Shown: piece by piece, positions 1 through 9,446 of the stretch | Layout of the letters: every line of letters starts with the position of its first letter | Position numbering within the stretch: position 1 is the first letter of the stretch | Source of the DNA: Pullulanibacillus sp. KACC 23026 | GTDB lineage: Bacteria; Bacillota; Bacilli; Bacillales; Sporolactobacillaceae | NCBI RefSeq assembly: GCF_029094525.1 | Contig: NZ_CP119107.1 | Location: 1,674,001-1,738,000, forward strand | Reading direction: 5' to 3' | DNA length: 64,000 bases | Made by a program: the position numbers and the translations under genes | The notes under the pieces: generated by a model | The model's database searches: none | What the model was told of the DNA's origin: nothing | The model's input: the letters and a program-made list of their open reading frames with translations, nothing else

Positions 1-103
1 ACTTGCAGCCAAAAATGAGGCTGAAAAACAGCAGGATCTTGATACAGCAACTAAGCTCCTCGCCGAAATTATTGAATTAAAGAAAGACTTGCAAAACCGT
101 TAA
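1..103 (+). CDS. dnaG: DNA primase DnaG, C-terminal end only
   Basis: An open frame entering from the left edge encodes 33 residues and stops at TAA 101-103. The peptide is acidic/lysine-rich and ends in EIIELKKDLQNR, which resembles the helicase-binding C-terminal tail of Bacillus DnaG. The position directly upstream of sigA is the classical macromolecular-synthesis operon order (rpsU/dnaG/sigA). Only the tail is visible, so the call rests mainly on context. The 30 bp gap to sigA with no terminator suggests cotranscription. Confidence 0.72.
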   Translation, partial: LAAKNEAEKQQDLDTATKLLAEIIELKKDLQNR

Positions 104-133
104 GAAATTTGAGCTTTGGAAGGAGGGGATCAA

Positions 134-1249
134 ATGGCTGAGAAACAGAGCAAGCCAAAGATAGACCCTGAAGTGACACTTGACCAAATGAAAGAAAAAT
201 TGGTTGAATTAGGAAAAAAACGAGGGGTATTATCCTACAGCGAAATTGCTGAGCGCCTTGCGCCATTTGATCAAGACTCGGAGCAAATGGATGAGTTCTA
301 CGACTTTCTTGGAGAACAAGGCATCGATGTTCTTGAAGATGCTGGAGAAGAAGTCGAGGAATCAACTGAGGAAAAAGACGAAGAGTTTGATCTTAATGAT
401 TTAAGCGTACCACCAGGGGTTAAAATCAATGACCCAGTTAGAATGTACTTAAAAGAAATAGGCCGAGTGGATCTTCTTTCTGCAGAAGATGAGATTTCAC
501 TTGCACAGCGCATTGAAGAAGGCGATGAAGAAGCTAAACGCCGATTAGCAGAAGCTAATTTACGGCTTGTGGTCAGCATTGCCAAACGCTATGTCGGACG
601 AGGCATGCTCTTCCTAGACTTGATCCAAGAAGGAAATATGGGACTAATCAAAGCCGTTGAGAAGTTTGATTACCGAAAAGGATACAAGTTCAGTACGTAC
701 GCCACATGGTGGATTCGTCAGGCGATTACACGCGCCATTGCGGACCAGGCACGTACGATTCGGATCCCGGTCCACATGGTGGAAACCATTAATAAACTGA
801 TTCGTGTACAGCGTCAAATGCTTCAAGACCTCGGGCGCGAACCAACACCAGAGGAAATCGGCAAAGAGATGGAGCTCCCATCTGATAAAGTCCGAGAAAT
901 CTTGAAAATCGCACAGGAACCTGTTTCATTAGAAACGCCTATCGGTGAAGAAGACGATTCCCATTTAGGTGATTTTATTGAAGATCAAGATGCTCAGGCC
1001 CCTCAAGATGCCGCTGCCTATGAATTGCTTAAAGAACAATTAGAGGATGTCTTAGATACGCTAACAGACCGTGAAGAAAACGTTCTTCGCCTTCGTTTTG
1101 GTCTCGATGACGGACGCACCCGTACATTGGAAGAAGTAGGCAAAGTATTTGGCGTGACACGTGAGCGAATTCGTCAAATTGAAGCTAAGGCCCTCCGGAA
1201 ATTAAGACACCCAAGCCGCAGTAAACAACTAAAAGATTTTCTAGAATAA
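134..1249 (+). CDS. sigA: RNA polymerase primary sigma factor SigA (RpoD)
   Basis: This is the housekeeping sigma-70 factor, 371 aa, which directs core polymerase to -10/-35 promoters. Region 1.2 starts near residue 95 ([12 protein letters not shown]). The region 2 core and -10 recognition helix lie near 185-205 ([20 protein letters not shown]). The region 4.2 helix-turn-helix is near 333-365 ([20 protein letters not shown]). An in-frame start exists 18 nt upstream, but the ATG at 134 sits 6 nt after GGAGGGG and gives the usual Bacillus SigA length, so I chose it. An acidic region 1.1 precedes the core. It follows dnaG and ends at a strong terminator. Confidence 0.98.
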   Translation: MAEKQSKPKIDPEVTLDQMKEKLVELGKKRGVLSYSEIAERLAPFDQDSEQMDEFYDFLGEQGIDVLEDAGEEVEESTEEKDEEFDLNDLSVPPGVKINDPVRMYLKEIGRVDLLSAEDEISLAQRIEEGDEEAKRRLAEANLRLVVSIAKRYVGRGMLFLDLIQEGNMGLIKAVEKFDYRKGYKFSTYATWWIRQAITRAIADQARTIRIPVHMVETINKLIRVQRQMLQDLGREPTPEEIGKEMELPSDKVREILKIAQEPVSLETPIGEEDDSHLGDFIEDQDAQAPQDAAAYELLKEQLEDVLDTLTDREENVLRLRFGLDDGRTRTLEEVGKVFGVTRERIRQIEAKALRKLRHPSRSKQLKDFLE

Positions 1250-1261
1250 GTATGTTTAATT

Positions 1262-1293
1262 AAGTTTACTTCTTTATGAAGTAAACTTTTTTC
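1262..1293 (+). terminator. Rho-independent terminator of dnaG-sigA
   Basis: A perfect 11 bp stem (AAGTTTACTTC / GAAGTAAACTT) with a 5 nt loop is followed by a T tract, 12 nt after the sigA stop. Confidence 0.9.
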
Positions 1294-1479
1294 TTTGCTT
1301 TTTTTTATGACTGATGCAGGTAAGAAGTTATTTCTATTTTACTGACTTTTTAAACGATTTGCAAACGCCCTAAAGTATTGAGTGATGTCGAAAGAAAGCT
1401 TGTGAAAAAAGATGCGATCCCCAACTATCTGTATTGACGGCATTTATCTGCGTGAAACTTGTCGAAAGGTTTTAAAGGA

Positions 1480-1527
1480 TTGAAAGCCTTTACTTTAATC
1501 ATTTATAATAATGTGTAAGCGTATACA
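1480..1527 (+). promoter_or_regulatory. Sigma-A promoter with CcpA (cre)-like operator for the acyl-CoA dehydrogenase
   Basis: TTGAAA (1480-1485) and TATAAT (1504-1509) are separated by 18 bp. Just downstream, TGTAAGCGTATACA (1514-1527) matches the cre core TGNAANCGNWNNCA. An operator at about +5 to +18 would block transcription, consistent with glucose repression of a fatty-acid catabolic gene as known for B. subtilis mmg and fad-type genes. The promoter is seen directly; CcpA control is inferred. Confidence 0.72.
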
Positions 1528-1551
1528 ATAGAGCGTTAGGAGGGAATCCAT

Positions 1552-2691
1552 TTGCATTTCGATTTAACGGAAGAACAGGCCATGTTAAAAAAATTGATGC
1601 GTGAATTTGCGGATGAAGAGGTGGCCCCTGGAGCGATTGAAAGAGACCGGTTGGGCACTTTTCCGAAAGAGGTGATGAAAAAGTTAGGGGATCTCGGGAT
1701 ATTGGGGCTTCCTTTTCCTGAGGAGTATGGCGGGGCAGGGGCCGACACCATCAGCTTTGCGATCGCAACAGAAGAACTTAGCCGTGTTTGTGCGTCAACC
1801 GGTATCACTTATTCGGCACACGTATCGCTTGGTGGAGCGCCTTTGCACTTATTTGGAACCCCTGACCAAAAGGAACGTTATTTGACGGCCGTTTGCTCTG
1901 GTGAAAGCTTAGGCGCTTTTGGTCTAACTGAACCGGGAGCTGGATCAGATGCAGGGGGGACAGAGACGAAGGCCATCGATGAAGGGGACCACTGGGTGAT
2001 TACAGGCAATAAATGCTTTATTACAAATGCTTCTTATGCAAACTTTGTCCCTGTTACTGCGGTAACGGGAAAGAAAGAAGGTAAGAAAGAAATTACAGCG
2101 ATTATCGTCCCAACTCATTCTCAAGGGTTTCGTATCACAGAACCCTATGAAAAAATGGGATTACACGCTTCAAATACGACAGAGCTTTATTTGGAAGAGG
2201 TCAAAGTTCCAAAAGAAAATGTATTAGGAAGACGCGGAGAAGGGTTTAAACAGTTTCTAGTGACCCTTGATGGAGGGCGAATTGGGATAGGGGCAATGGC
2301 CATCGGGATCGCACAAGGGGCCTATGATAAAGCTCTGAGTTATGCCAAGAAGAGAACTCAGTTTGGTCAGTCTATTTCAAGCTTTCAAGTCAATCAATTT
2401 AAGCTTGCGGATATGGCGATGAAAATAGAATTTGCCCGGTTAATGGTTTATAAAGCCGCTTGGCTTAAGGACCAGGGAAAACGTTTCTCGAAGGAAGCAG
2501 CGATGGCGAAGCTTTATGCTTCAGAGATAAGTATGGAAGTCTGTCGCGAAGCCATTCAACTCCATGGGGGAAACGGGTACATGAGAGAATATGAAGTCGA
2601 ACGATTTATGAGAGATGCCAAATTGCTTGAGATCGGCGAAGGAACCTCAGAGGTACAACGGCTGGTGATTTCAAGAGAAATAGGATGTTGA
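1552..2691 (+). CDS. Acyl-CoA dehydrogenase (MmgC/AcdA-type)
   Basis: A flavoprotein of 379 aa that oxidises acyl-CoA to 2-enoyl-CoA in beta-oxidation or branched-chain amino acid breakdown, passing electrons to ETF. The all-alpha N-domain begins FDLTEEQAMLKKLMREFA. The FAD/substrate motif FGLTEPGAGSDAGG is near residue 125. The C-domain contains QLHGGNGYMREYEVERFMRD, and EIGEGTSEVQR holds the usual catalytic glutamate. The start is TTG behind AGGAGGG. It stands alone with its own promoter and terminator between sigA and cccA, an insertion relative to the B. subtilis order. Substrate chain length cannot be read from sequence. Confidence 0.93.
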   Translation: MHFDLTEEQAMLKKLMREFADEEVAPGAIERDRLGTFPKEVMKKLGDLGILGLPFPEEYGGAGADTISFAIATEELSRVCASTGITYSAHVSLGGAPLHLFGTPDQKERYLTAVCSGESLGAFGLTEPGAGSDAGGTETKAIDEGDHWVITGNKCFITNASYANFVPVTAVTGKKEGKKEITAIIVPTHSQGFRITEPYEKMGLHASNTTELYLEEVKVPKENVLGRRGEGFKQFLVTLDGGRIGIGAMAIGIAQGAYDKALSYAKKRTQFGQSISSFQVNQFKLADMAMKIEFARLMVYKAAWLKDQGKRFSKEAAMAKLYASEISMEVCREAIQLHGGNGYMREYEVERFMRDAKLLEIGEGTSEVQRLVISREIGC

Positions 2692-2723
2692 GGTCTAATA
2701 AGCCCACCAAGTAAGGGGAAGTG

Positions 2724-2746
2724 AGAGCCTGAATAAGGCTCTTTTT
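2724..2746 (+). terminator. Terminator after acyl-CoA dehydrogenase
   Basis: A stem AGAGCCT / AGGCTCT with a 5 nt loop is followed by TTTTT. Confidence 0.8.
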
Positions 2747-2917
2747 GCCGTTACAGAAGGACTAATACCCCTTCTATCATTTTTAAAAGAATAGCAAATC
2801 TTATTTTTTCTCTTTTCAGACACTTAATTTTAAAGTAAAATAAAAGTGGACTTTAATGATTGTTTATTGTTTCTGAAAATGTGAATAAGACATTTCTACA
2901 TAAGGAGGCATAATAGG

Positions 2918-3271
2918 TTGAAACGAAATCCACTTATTCCGTTTGCGTTTATCGCTGTAATTGGAATCGTTCTCATGCTGGTGATAGGAGTGTGGGGCGG
3001 AAACACAGCGAGAGAGCGTGCTAATGGTGGAAGCAGCACTTCTCAATCTCAGGCGCAAACACCTGATAAAATCTTCCAACAAAATTGTTCCTCTTGTCAT
3101 GGCGATCAACTTCAAGGTGGGATTGGTCCGAACTTGCAAAAAATTGGATCTAAGTTAAGCAAAGATCAAATATTAACCCAAATTAAAAATGGTGGCGGTG
3201 CGATGCCTGCGAATGTCATTCAAGGAAAAGATGCTGAAGCCGTCGCTACATGGTTATCGAAGAAGAAATAA
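2918..3271 (+). CDS. cccA: Membrane-anchored cytochrome c550 (CccA-type)
   Basis: A 117 aa c-type cytochrome. An N-terminal membrane segment (residues about 6-26, [20 protein letters not shown]) anchors it. A Ser/Gln-rich linker and one haem domain with CSSCH near residue 46 follow; AMPANV near 100 supplies the likely axial Met. It should carry electrons outside the membrane to a terminal oxidase. The start is TTG, placed after AAGGAGG. The gene is monocistronic, with a hairpin downstream. In B. subtilis cccA also lies just downstream of sigA, supporting the symbol. Confidence 0.9.
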   Translation: MKRNPLIPFAFIAVIGIVLMLVIGVWGGNTARERANGGSSTSQSQAQTPDKIFQQNCSSCHGDQLQGGIGPNLQKIGSKLSKDQILTQIKNGGGAMPANVIQGKDAEAVATWLSKKK

Positions 3272-3289
3272 ATGAAATAAGTCAAACAT

Positions 3290-3330
3290 AAAAGAGATGA
3301 CACTTATAGTGTGGTCTCTTTTCATTTTTT
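3290..3330 (+). terminator. Terminator after cccA
   Basis: A long imperfect hairpin (AAAAGAGA paired with TCTCTTTT and ACAC with GTGT) is followed by a T-rich tract. Confidence 0.75.
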
Positions 3331-3445
3331 CAGGATTTTAAATTGAGGAAATCAGTGTTTTCAGATGTGATTTGCATGTCTAAAAGCAACTGCGCTATGA
3401 TAATAGTGGCTTAATTGTGTATCTTAAAGAGAATAGAGGAACAGA

Positions 3446-4147
3446 ATGAATCCTATTAAAGTGTCAATGCGTTTATCATTACTTGCCCGTTGGATTCCAG
3501 TGGGCTCAAAACTTGCGGATATTGGGTCGGACCATGCCTATTTGCCCGTTTACGCTTTTCAAACCGGAAGAATTGTAAAGGCTATTGCTGGAGAGGTGAA
3601 TCAGGGGCCGTATGAATCCGCAAGAGAAACAGTACAAGGACTTAATTTGTCAACATACATAGAAGTAAGGAAAGGGAACGGTTTAGAAGTGATCGAAAAG
3701 CATGAGGTGGATACCATTGTTGTCGCAGGAATGGGTGGTGCCCTCATTCGGAACATTCTAGAAGAGGGAAAATCACGTCTTTCTGATGATCAAACCCTTA
3801 TTCTTCAGCCAAACAACGGGGAAGAGGCGCTTCGAGATTGGCTTTATATGAATCAATGGAAAATCGATAAAGAAGCTATTTTGGAAGAAGATGGTCATAT
3901 TTATGAAGCCATGAAAGTGTCGAAGTCAAAAGACCGGTTTGACTATAGCCAAGAGGATCTTCTATTTGGTCCGTTTTTGAGAGTCGAACAATCCGCGACC
4001 TTTATAAAAAAATGGTCTCGTGAATTAGAAAAATGGGAGGGGATTTATCGCGGGATTCAAGAAAATGTAGATGATTCAATGGATAGGAAAGAAAGATTGG
4101 CTGAAATAAAAAAACATATTAAGCGGATTGAGGAGGCATTACAATGA
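3446..4147 (+). CDS. trmK: tRNA (adenine-22-N1)-methyltransferase TrmK
   Basis: A 233 aa SAM-dependent methyltransferase of the TrmK (YqfN) family, which makes m1A22 in tRNA. The SAM motif LADIGSDHAYLP lies near residue 24. A second family motif, VVAGMGGALI, is near 95 and LILQPNN near 118. The last third is helical and charged, matching the C-terminal coiled coil of the family. The start ATG follows a weak AGAGGA site. Its stop overlaps the next ATG by 4 nt (ATGA), so the two genes are translationally coupled, as in B. subtilis trmK-yqfO. Confidence 0.93.
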   Translation: MNPIKVSMRLSLLARWIPVGSKLADIGSDHAYLPVYAFQTGRIVKAIAGEVNQGPYESARETVQGLNLSTYIEVRKGNGLEVIEKHEVDTIVVAGMGGALIRNILEEGKSRLSDDQTLILQPNNGEEALRDWLYMNQWKIDKEAILEEDGHIYEAMKVSKSKDRFDYSQEDLLFGPFLRVEQSATFIKKWSRELEKWEGIYRGIQENVDDSMDRKERLAEIKKHIKRIEEALQ

Positions 4148-5262
4148 CGGTGCTGGACGGACAAGCGCTTATTCATTATTTTGAACAGCATGTACCGAAG
4201 TCTCTAGCTGTTGAAGGCGACCGAATCGGTTTGCAAATCGGAACCTTGAATAAACCGGTCAGCCGAGTGATGGTGACGTTAGATGTTCTAGAAAATGTGG
4301 TCGATGAAGCGATCCAAAAACAAGTTGATCTTATCATTGCCCATCACCCGGTGATCTATCGTCCTCTTAAAACCATGAGAACCGATCAGGGGCAAAGCAA
4401 AATTGTAGCGAAGTGTATTCAGCACAACATAACCGTATACGTTGCCCATACGAACCTTGATATTGCGGAAGGCGGGTTAAATGATTGGCTGGCAGATGCT
4501 TTAAAGCTGCAGGATGTGCAGGTACTATCTCCTACCTATACTGAGCCGCTTTATAAGCTGGTTGTGTTTGTTCCAAAAACCCATGAAACAAGAGTACGAG
4601 AAGCAATAGGAGAAGCAGGGGCTGGGTTTATTGGCAACTATAGCCACTGTACATTTAACGCCGCTGGAGTTGGAACCTTTCGACCAGGGGAAGGCGCGAT
4701 GCCGTATATTGGGAGAATAGGGGAGTTGGAACGCGTTGAAGAAGTTCGAATCGAAACAATCGTTCCAGAAGGGCAGTGGCAGCAAGTTAAGGAGGCGATG
4801 CTTGCTGCACATCCCTATGAAGAAGTAGCTTATGATCAATATGAGTTGAAAAATCAAGGGAAGGTATTGGGTTTAGGCCGAGTGGGTGCCCTTAATACCC
4901 CCATGACTCTCAAAGCATTAGCCCAACATTTAAAGGCACTTTTTAAGTTGGAGGGAGTTCGGGTTGTAGGGGATTTATCAAGGGAAATTAAGACCGTTGC
5001 CGTGCTTGGCGGGGATGGTAATCATTATATTCACGAAGCTTCTGCCAAGGGAGCGGATTGCTTTATAACAGGGGATCTTTATTACCATACCGCTCATGAT
5101 GCTATTTTAGACAAACTGTCTGTGATCGATGTGGGTCATCATGTTGAGAGTATCATGAAGCAAGGCGTCAAAGATCTATTAACGCCATTCATTAAGAATG
5201 GCCAGTATGAGACAGAGATTTTGATATCAGAAGCACCCACCAACCCGTTTCAGTTTCTTTAA
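4144..5262 (+). CDS. Nif3-like dinuclear metal-centre protein (YqfO family)
   Basis: A 372 aa protein of the NIF3/DUF34 family. Metal-ligand motifs flank an inserted domain: IAHHPVIYRPL near residue 66 and VAHTNLDIAEGGLND near 100 in the first half, and GGDGNHY plus DVGHHVESIM in the last third. The insert (about 125-230) is the PII/CutA-like module typical of the YqfO subfamily and accounts for the length. The biochemical role is unsettled; roles in GTP cyclohydrolase-like or metal-chaperone chemistry have been proposed. It is coupled by ATGA to trmK. Confidence 0.9.
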   Translation: MTVLDGQALIHYFEQHVPKSLAVEGDRIGLQIGTLNKPVSRVMVTLDVLENVVDEAIQKQVDLIIAHHPVIYRPLKTMRTDQGQSKIVAKCIQHNITVYVAHTNLDIAEGGLNDWLADALKLQDVQVLSPTYTEPLYKLVVFVPKTHETRVREAIGEAGAGFIGNYSHCTFNAAGVGTFRPGEGAMPYIGRIGELERVEEVRIETIVPEGQWQQVKEAMLAAHPYEEVAYDQYELKNQGKVLGLGRVGALNTPMTLKALAQHLKALFKLEGVRVVGDLSREIKTVAVLGGDGNHYIHEASAKGADCFITGDLYYHTAHDAILDKLSVIDVGHHVESIMKQGVKDLLTPFIKNGQYETEILISEAPTNPFQFL

Positions 5263-5340
5263 AAGTTCAAAGAAATAAGAAAGCCCCCCTTGAATGTTAA
5301 CGGGTTCACTTCAGAGGTGCAAACAATTAACTATCAAGGT

Positions 5341-5384
5341 AAATCGCACGGGTTTCACATAGTCATTCACCGCGCGATTTTTAT
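5341..5384 (+). terminator. Terminator after trmK-yqfO
   Basis: AAATCGCACGG pairs with CCGCGCGATTT (one A/C mismatch) around a 17 nt loop, followed by a T-rich stretch. Confidence 0.65.
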
Positions 5385-5639
5385 TGTAATATCAATATTT
5401 ATTGACCCTTTCATCCGTAAATCACCGATCAAATCACAGTTTAATTTACATGGGTGGAAATAATTATTGGAGGTGTGTGAATTAACTGGTGATTGAGCAA
5501 GTGAAAGGTAGGGTAATTACCAAGCCATTTGGATATATATGTAAAAATAAGGGTTGAATTATCGAAGACTTTGTGAAAAAATGGTTCTTAAAGTAAAAAC
5601 CGGACTGTCATGGTTAACAATAAATTTTAGAGTCACCTG

Positions 5640-5846
5640 TGATCGTTGAAATAAGCGGAGATTTTTCCGTTATCAACCAAAGTAGCGTTCAGTTCGTCGT
5701 GAATAAGCGGAGTTTTTCCGTTTAAACAAAAAGAAATGACCCATTTTCATGTTTTTTGAGTCAATAGACGGAATTATTCCGTCTATTTTAGCTATTTTCA
5801 ATGTCGCTTTCTAAATAAGCGGAATTTCTCCGCTTATTTAGAAAGT
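5640..5846. repeat. Hairpin repeat array D, 51-52 bp period
   Basis: Four units based on AATAAGCGGA...TCCGCTTATT occur at 5653, 5705, 5766 and 5817 (position of the AAGCGG core or its variant); spacings are 52, 61 and 51. Units 3 and 4 are perfect 12 bp palindromic arms with different sequences: AATAGACGGAAT/ATTCCGTCTATT versus TAAATAAGCGGA/TCCGCTTATTTA. Both members of each pair changed together. The array lies between the convergent genes yqfO and ispH. Apart from terminators, I see no gene in 5263-6077. Confidence 0.85.
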
Positions 5847-5896
5847 TTGCTTTAGCCATTTAATGAAAGAGGTAATCGATTGCATTTTATGAAAAT

Positions 5897-5930
5897 AAAA
5901 CAACCGAATCTCAAAGGATTCGGTTGTTTT
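5897..5930 (-). terminator. Terminator of ispH (works in both directions)
   Basis: A perfect 14 bp stem (AAAACAACCGAATC / GATTCGGTTGTTTT) with a 6 nt loop and T tracts in both orientations. It lies about 150 nt beyond the ispH stop. Confidence 0.88.
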
Positions 5931-6077
5931 GACGTTTACTAGCCTTTTTCTTTCTGTCATTTTTATTGTGAATAGTAGGGTGATTTAAGGTGATGATGAG
6001 TTTTGCATCTCACAAGTAAATCCGTTACTTGAATGTTCAGGGGGGTTAGGTGCTTGTCCTGTATAGAGAGTAGCTGA

Positions 6078-7022
6078 TTAAGACGTTTTGACTTTAATTT
6101 TGGGTAAAATATTTTGTTTGACTTGTGACGGGATCACCCATGTATCTGGATTATTAGGGTTATATTGATCGAGAAATAGGACGACATCCTTGGTCAATTG
6201 AGTAGGGGTGGATGCTCCGGACGTTACAGCTACTTTGCGGACACCTTTTAACCATTCAATATTTAATTCGGATAAGTCAGCGATGCGATGTGCTCGTGTA
6301 CCTGCAATTTCCTCTGATACTTGCGCCAAACGGTTTGAATTGTTGCTTCTCGGGTCACCGACCACAATGGTCAAGTCACAATCTTTGGCCTGCTCAGCAA
6401 CGGCTTCTTGCCGAGTTTGGGTCGCCAAACAAATTTCATTATGGATTTCAGCATGTGGATATTTTTCTTTTACATGATTCATGATTTCCCGAACGTCCCA
6501 TTGTGACATGGTGGTTTGGTTCGTGATCACGAGTTTTTCATTGGCTAATTCAAGAGCATCCACGTCCTCGTGCGTTTCAACAAGATGGACACGTCCGGGT
6601 GCAACACCCATGGCTCCTTCAGGCTCGGGATGCCCTTTTTTGCCTATATAAATAACATGATAGCCGTGTTGTTCCTTTTCACGAATTAAATCATGTGTTT
6701 TGGTAACATCTGGACAGGTTGCATCGATGGTTGTCAGCCCTTTTTCCTCTGCAATCCTTCTTATTTCAGGTGAGACACCGTGAGCTGTGTAGATGACGGT
6801 TCCATGGTCGACACTCTTAATGAGCTCGTGCCTTGAAGCGCCGTCTAATGTGATCACACCTTCCTCTTTAAAAGCCTCTGTGACATGGTGGTTATGCACT
6901 AACATGCCTAATATATAAATCGGCCGAGGCAAGTCTGGATTCATCGCGGCTTTTCGAGCGACGACCATAGCATCCACGACACCGTAACAATAACCGCGGG
7001 GTGAAACTTTAATGACTTCCAT
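6078..7022 (-). CDS. ispH: 4-hydroxy-3-methylbut-2-enyl diphosphate reductase IspH
   Basis: The last MEP-pathway enzyme, 314 aa, which reduces HMBPP to IPP and DMAPP with an iron-sulfur cluster. The three cluster cysteines are visible in RGYCYGV (residue 12), DATCPDVTK (near 103) and [11 protein letters not shown] (near 198). Family motifs VHNHHV and TNQTTMSQW are present. The start ATG follows AAGGAGGCCC on the reverse strand. It is the B. subtilis YqfP equivalent. ispG, the preceding step, lies 3.6 kb away on the same strand. Confidence 0.97.
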   Translation of the reverse strand: MEVIKVSPRGYCYGVVDAMVVARKAAMNPDLPRPIYILGMLVHNHHVTEAFKEEGVITLDGASRHELIKSVDHGTVIYTAHGVSPEIRRIAEEKGLTTIDATCPDVTKTHDLIREKEQHGYHVIYIGKKGHPEPEGAMGVAPGRVHLVETHEDVDALELANEKLVITNQTTMSQWDVREIMNHVKEKYPHAEIHNEICLATQTRQEAVAEQAKDCDLTIVVGDPRSNNSNRLAQVSEEIAGTRAHRIADLSELNIEWLKGVRKVAVTSGASTPTQLTKDVVLFLDQYNPNNPDTWVIPSQVKQNILPKIKVKTS

Positions 7023-7133
7023 AATGGGCCTCCTTTTAATTTCCTATTCCTTAACCTATTATAAAGAAGACCTCACTGTAAGACAATGAAAGAGTTAGGC
7101 TTAAGAGTTTCTGATCACAAGCTTAAGTTCAAT

Positions 7134-8078
7134 TTAGACATATAAAGAGGGTTTAGACGTTTGCTTACGGGTTTCTTTGAGAGTTCTATTAGCGGGTCGA
7201 GATTTGGATTGTGTTGCTTTTTCTTTTCCTGCTTGAGTGCGAGTGGACGAGGCTGGTTTTGATTTCTTCGCCGCCTCCCGTGAAACCTTCTGGGAAGAGT
7301 TGCTTTTTTTGGACGAACGGGTTGTCGTCTCTTTTTCATCCTCTTCGGTATCTTCAATTTCAACTTTATTATCAGATGCATTTTCCTCTGTTGCTTCTTC
7401 TTCAGCTGCTTCTGCTTCTTCCGCAGCCCCTAGAGCAGTAAAGGCTTTTGCCATATTAATTAAATTAGGCAAGTTCTTGACCATAGGTGCTACTTGCTGG
7501 ACCATCGGCATCACTTGTTGGCCAAATTGGACGACCTTTTGTACATTTTGAATGGTCCCCATAATCCCTCCACCATTGCCAGATGTAAGAGAAGAAAGGG
7601 AACTTAATAATCCACCTCCAGAGTTAGAGGCTGTACCAGATGCCAAGCCGCCAAACCCGTTACCTCCAGCACCCATCATGTTAGACGCTCCCATACCCAT
7701 GAAGCCGTTACCTCCGGGCATTCCTGGAAACCCCATCCCATTCATGGAATTACCAACTGAAGAGGCTCCTGCATTACCTCCACGGTTGAACAAGCCGCTT
7801 AAGAGTCGGCTGATTCCGCCACCTCCGCCATTGCCGCCGGCGACATTTCCGCCCAAACCGCCAGCACCGGGAAAATTCCCGCCTATTCCGGCTGGGGGCA
7901 TTCCACCTGGGGGAAATCCACCGATGTTCGGAAAACCTCCAGGCATACCTTGCATTCCTCCAAAACCACCGGGTGCGTTCATGAAACCATTGCCCATTCC
8001 TTGTGCCATACCTGGGCCATTAAATGCTCCCTGAGCCATTCCAGCAGCTCCCTGAGAGGGTTGTGAAAATGGAAACAT
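7134..8078 (-). CDS. yqfQ: YqfQ/VrrA-family protein, Gly/Pro/Met-rich
   Basis: A 314 aa protein. Residues 1-150 are low complexity and dominated by Gly, Met, Pro, Asn and Phe (GGFGGMQGMPGGFP-like runs). Around 165-215 a conserved helical block (IQNVQKVVQFGQQVMPMVQQ) matches the VrrA/YqfQ core. The remainder is acidic and then a Lys/Ser/Thr-rich tail. B. subtilis YqfQ and B. anthracis VrrA are relatives; a spore-coat or cell-surface role has been suggested but is unproven. The start ATG follows AAAGGAG. A proline-rich open frame on the opposite strand is only its mirror image. Confidence 0.82.
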   Translation of the reverse strand: MFPFSQPSQGAAGMAQGAFNGPGMAQGMGNGFMNAPGGFGGMQGMPGGFPNIGGFPPGGMPPAGIGGNFPGAGGLGGNVAGGNGGGGGISRLLSGLFNRGGNAGASSVGNSMNGMGFPGMPGGNGFMGMGASNMMGAGGNGFGGLASGTASNSGGGLLSSLSSLTSGNGGGIMGTIQNVQKVVQFGQQVMPMVQQVAPMVKNLPNLINMAKAFTALGAAEEAEAAEEEATEENASDNKVEIEDTEEDEKETTTRSSKKSNSSQKVSREAAKKSKPASSTRTQAGKEKATQSKSRPANRTLKETRKQTSKPSLYV

Positions 8079-8371
8079 TGGGATTCACTCCTTTCTCTGG
8101 TAAACGTTATCCCGCGAATCTTATAGAAGCTGAACGGGTATATTCAGCCGTCATTCTTTTCGTGACAAACTACCAACAAGCTTGAAAAGGCTCGTCAAAA
8201 TGGGCGTTATCTACCAAAGCCTCGAGATGTTGTATCTTATGCGTACGAATAAGACCATGTGTTAAAAAGACAGCATTTATTTGCGATAGCTCGCCTATTA
8301 TTTGTTATCCAGCAGACTTACTTTCAGGAAATGGAGTGTGGTAAAATAGAAGGAGAAAAGAGGGATGTCGA

Positions 8372-9268
8372 ATGGTGTTGAAAATTGGTTCACACGTGTC
8401 AATGAGCGGTGATAAAATGCTGCTTGCCGCAAGTGAGGAAGCCGTCTCTTATGGTGAAACGACCTTTATGGTTTATACAGGGGCACCTCAAAATACACGA
8501 CGTAAATCCATAGAAAAATTAAATATTGAAGCAGGCAGACAGCATATGCTTGAAAATGGGATTGAGGATATTGTTGTCCATGCTCCCTATATTATCAATA
8601 TCGGGAATACAACAAAGCCCGAAACATTCCAAATTGGCGTCGAATTTCTTAGAAAAGAAATTGACCGCACTGAAGCTATTGGTGCCCGTCAAATTGTGCT
8701 CCACCCGGGTGCGCATGTGGGGGAAGGCGTGGAAAAAGGTCTTAACAAGATTATTGAGGGCCTGAATGAAGTGCTCACCCAAGAGGACAAGGTCCAGATT
8801 GCGCTGGAAACGATGGCAGGTAAAGGGTCAGAATGCGGCTATGAATTTGAACAGCTGGCAACGATCATTGAAGGGGTTACCCATAATGATAAATTGTCGA
8901 TCTGTTTTGATACCTGTCACACGCATGATGCGGGCTATGATATCGTTAATCGATTTGATGACGTTCTTGAAGAATTTGACCGTATTATTGGCCTCGACCG
9001 AATTAAAGTGGTTCATGTCAATGACAGTAAAAATCCAAGAGGCGCGCGCAAAGACCGTCATGAAAATATTGGATTTGGGCATATTGGGTTTGATGCCCTA
9101 AATAATATAGTCCATCACCCTGTTTTCGCCAACATTCCCAAAATCCTAGAAACTCCGTTTGTTGGAGAAGACAAAAATAATAAGCTGCCTCCTTATAAAT
9201 TTGAAATCAACATGCTCAAAGAGAAGACCTTTGACCCTCAACTTTTAGAGAAAATCAAAGAACAATAA
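8372..9268 (+). CDS. nfo: Endonuclease IV (apurinic/apyrimidinic endonuclease Nfo)
   Basis: A 298 aa family-2 AP endonuclease that cuts 5' of abasic sites in base-excision repair. It is a TIM barrel with three zinc ions. Ligand motifs appear in order: [47 protein letters not shown] and [11 protein letters not shown]. The start ATG follows GAGAAAAGAGGG. It is the B. subtilis yqfS (nfo) equivalent, which is expressed in the forespore there; I found no convincing sigma-G site here. The helicase gene cshB, which lies between yqfQ and nfo in B. subtilis, is absent. Confidence 0.96.
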   Translation: MVLKIGSHVSMSGDKMLLAASEEAVSYGETTFMVYTGAPQNTRRKSIEKLNIEAGRQHMLENGIEDIVVHAPYIINIGNTTKPETFQIGVEFLRKEIDRTEAIGARQIVLHPGAHVGEGVEKGLNKIIEGLNEVLTQEDKVQIALETMAGKGSECGYEFEQLATIIEGVTHNDKLSICFDTCHTHDAGYDIVNRFDDVLEEFDRIIGLDRIKVVHVNDSKNPRGARKDRHENIGFGHIGFDALNNIVHHPVFANIPKILETPFVGEDKNNKLPPYKFEINMLKEKTFDPQLLEKIKEQ

Positions 9269-9366
9269 GAATGACGGCCATTTTCTCTTGCTTGATGGAG
9301 AGTTTTTTTTGCGAAAAAGGCGCCGGATTACTTACTCCACCGAAATTCAATTTTAAAAAGAAAAGG

Positions 9367-9392
9367 GCATCCATTTAATTGGATGCTTTTTT
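9367..9392 (+). terminator. Terminator after nfo
   Basis: GCATCCA / TGGATGC stem with a 6 nt loop, followed by TTTTTT. Confidence 0.82.
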
Positions 9393-9446
9393 CCGTTGTA
9401 GGAAACTTTAGAGTCTAGACTGGTGGTGGTGACTCGTGTTTGAAAA

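Noticed and set aside
7552-8034. Proline-rich 160-codon plus-strand frame
   Set aside because: Mirror of the Gly-rich codons of yqfQ (GGN on one strand reads as NCC); no start context.
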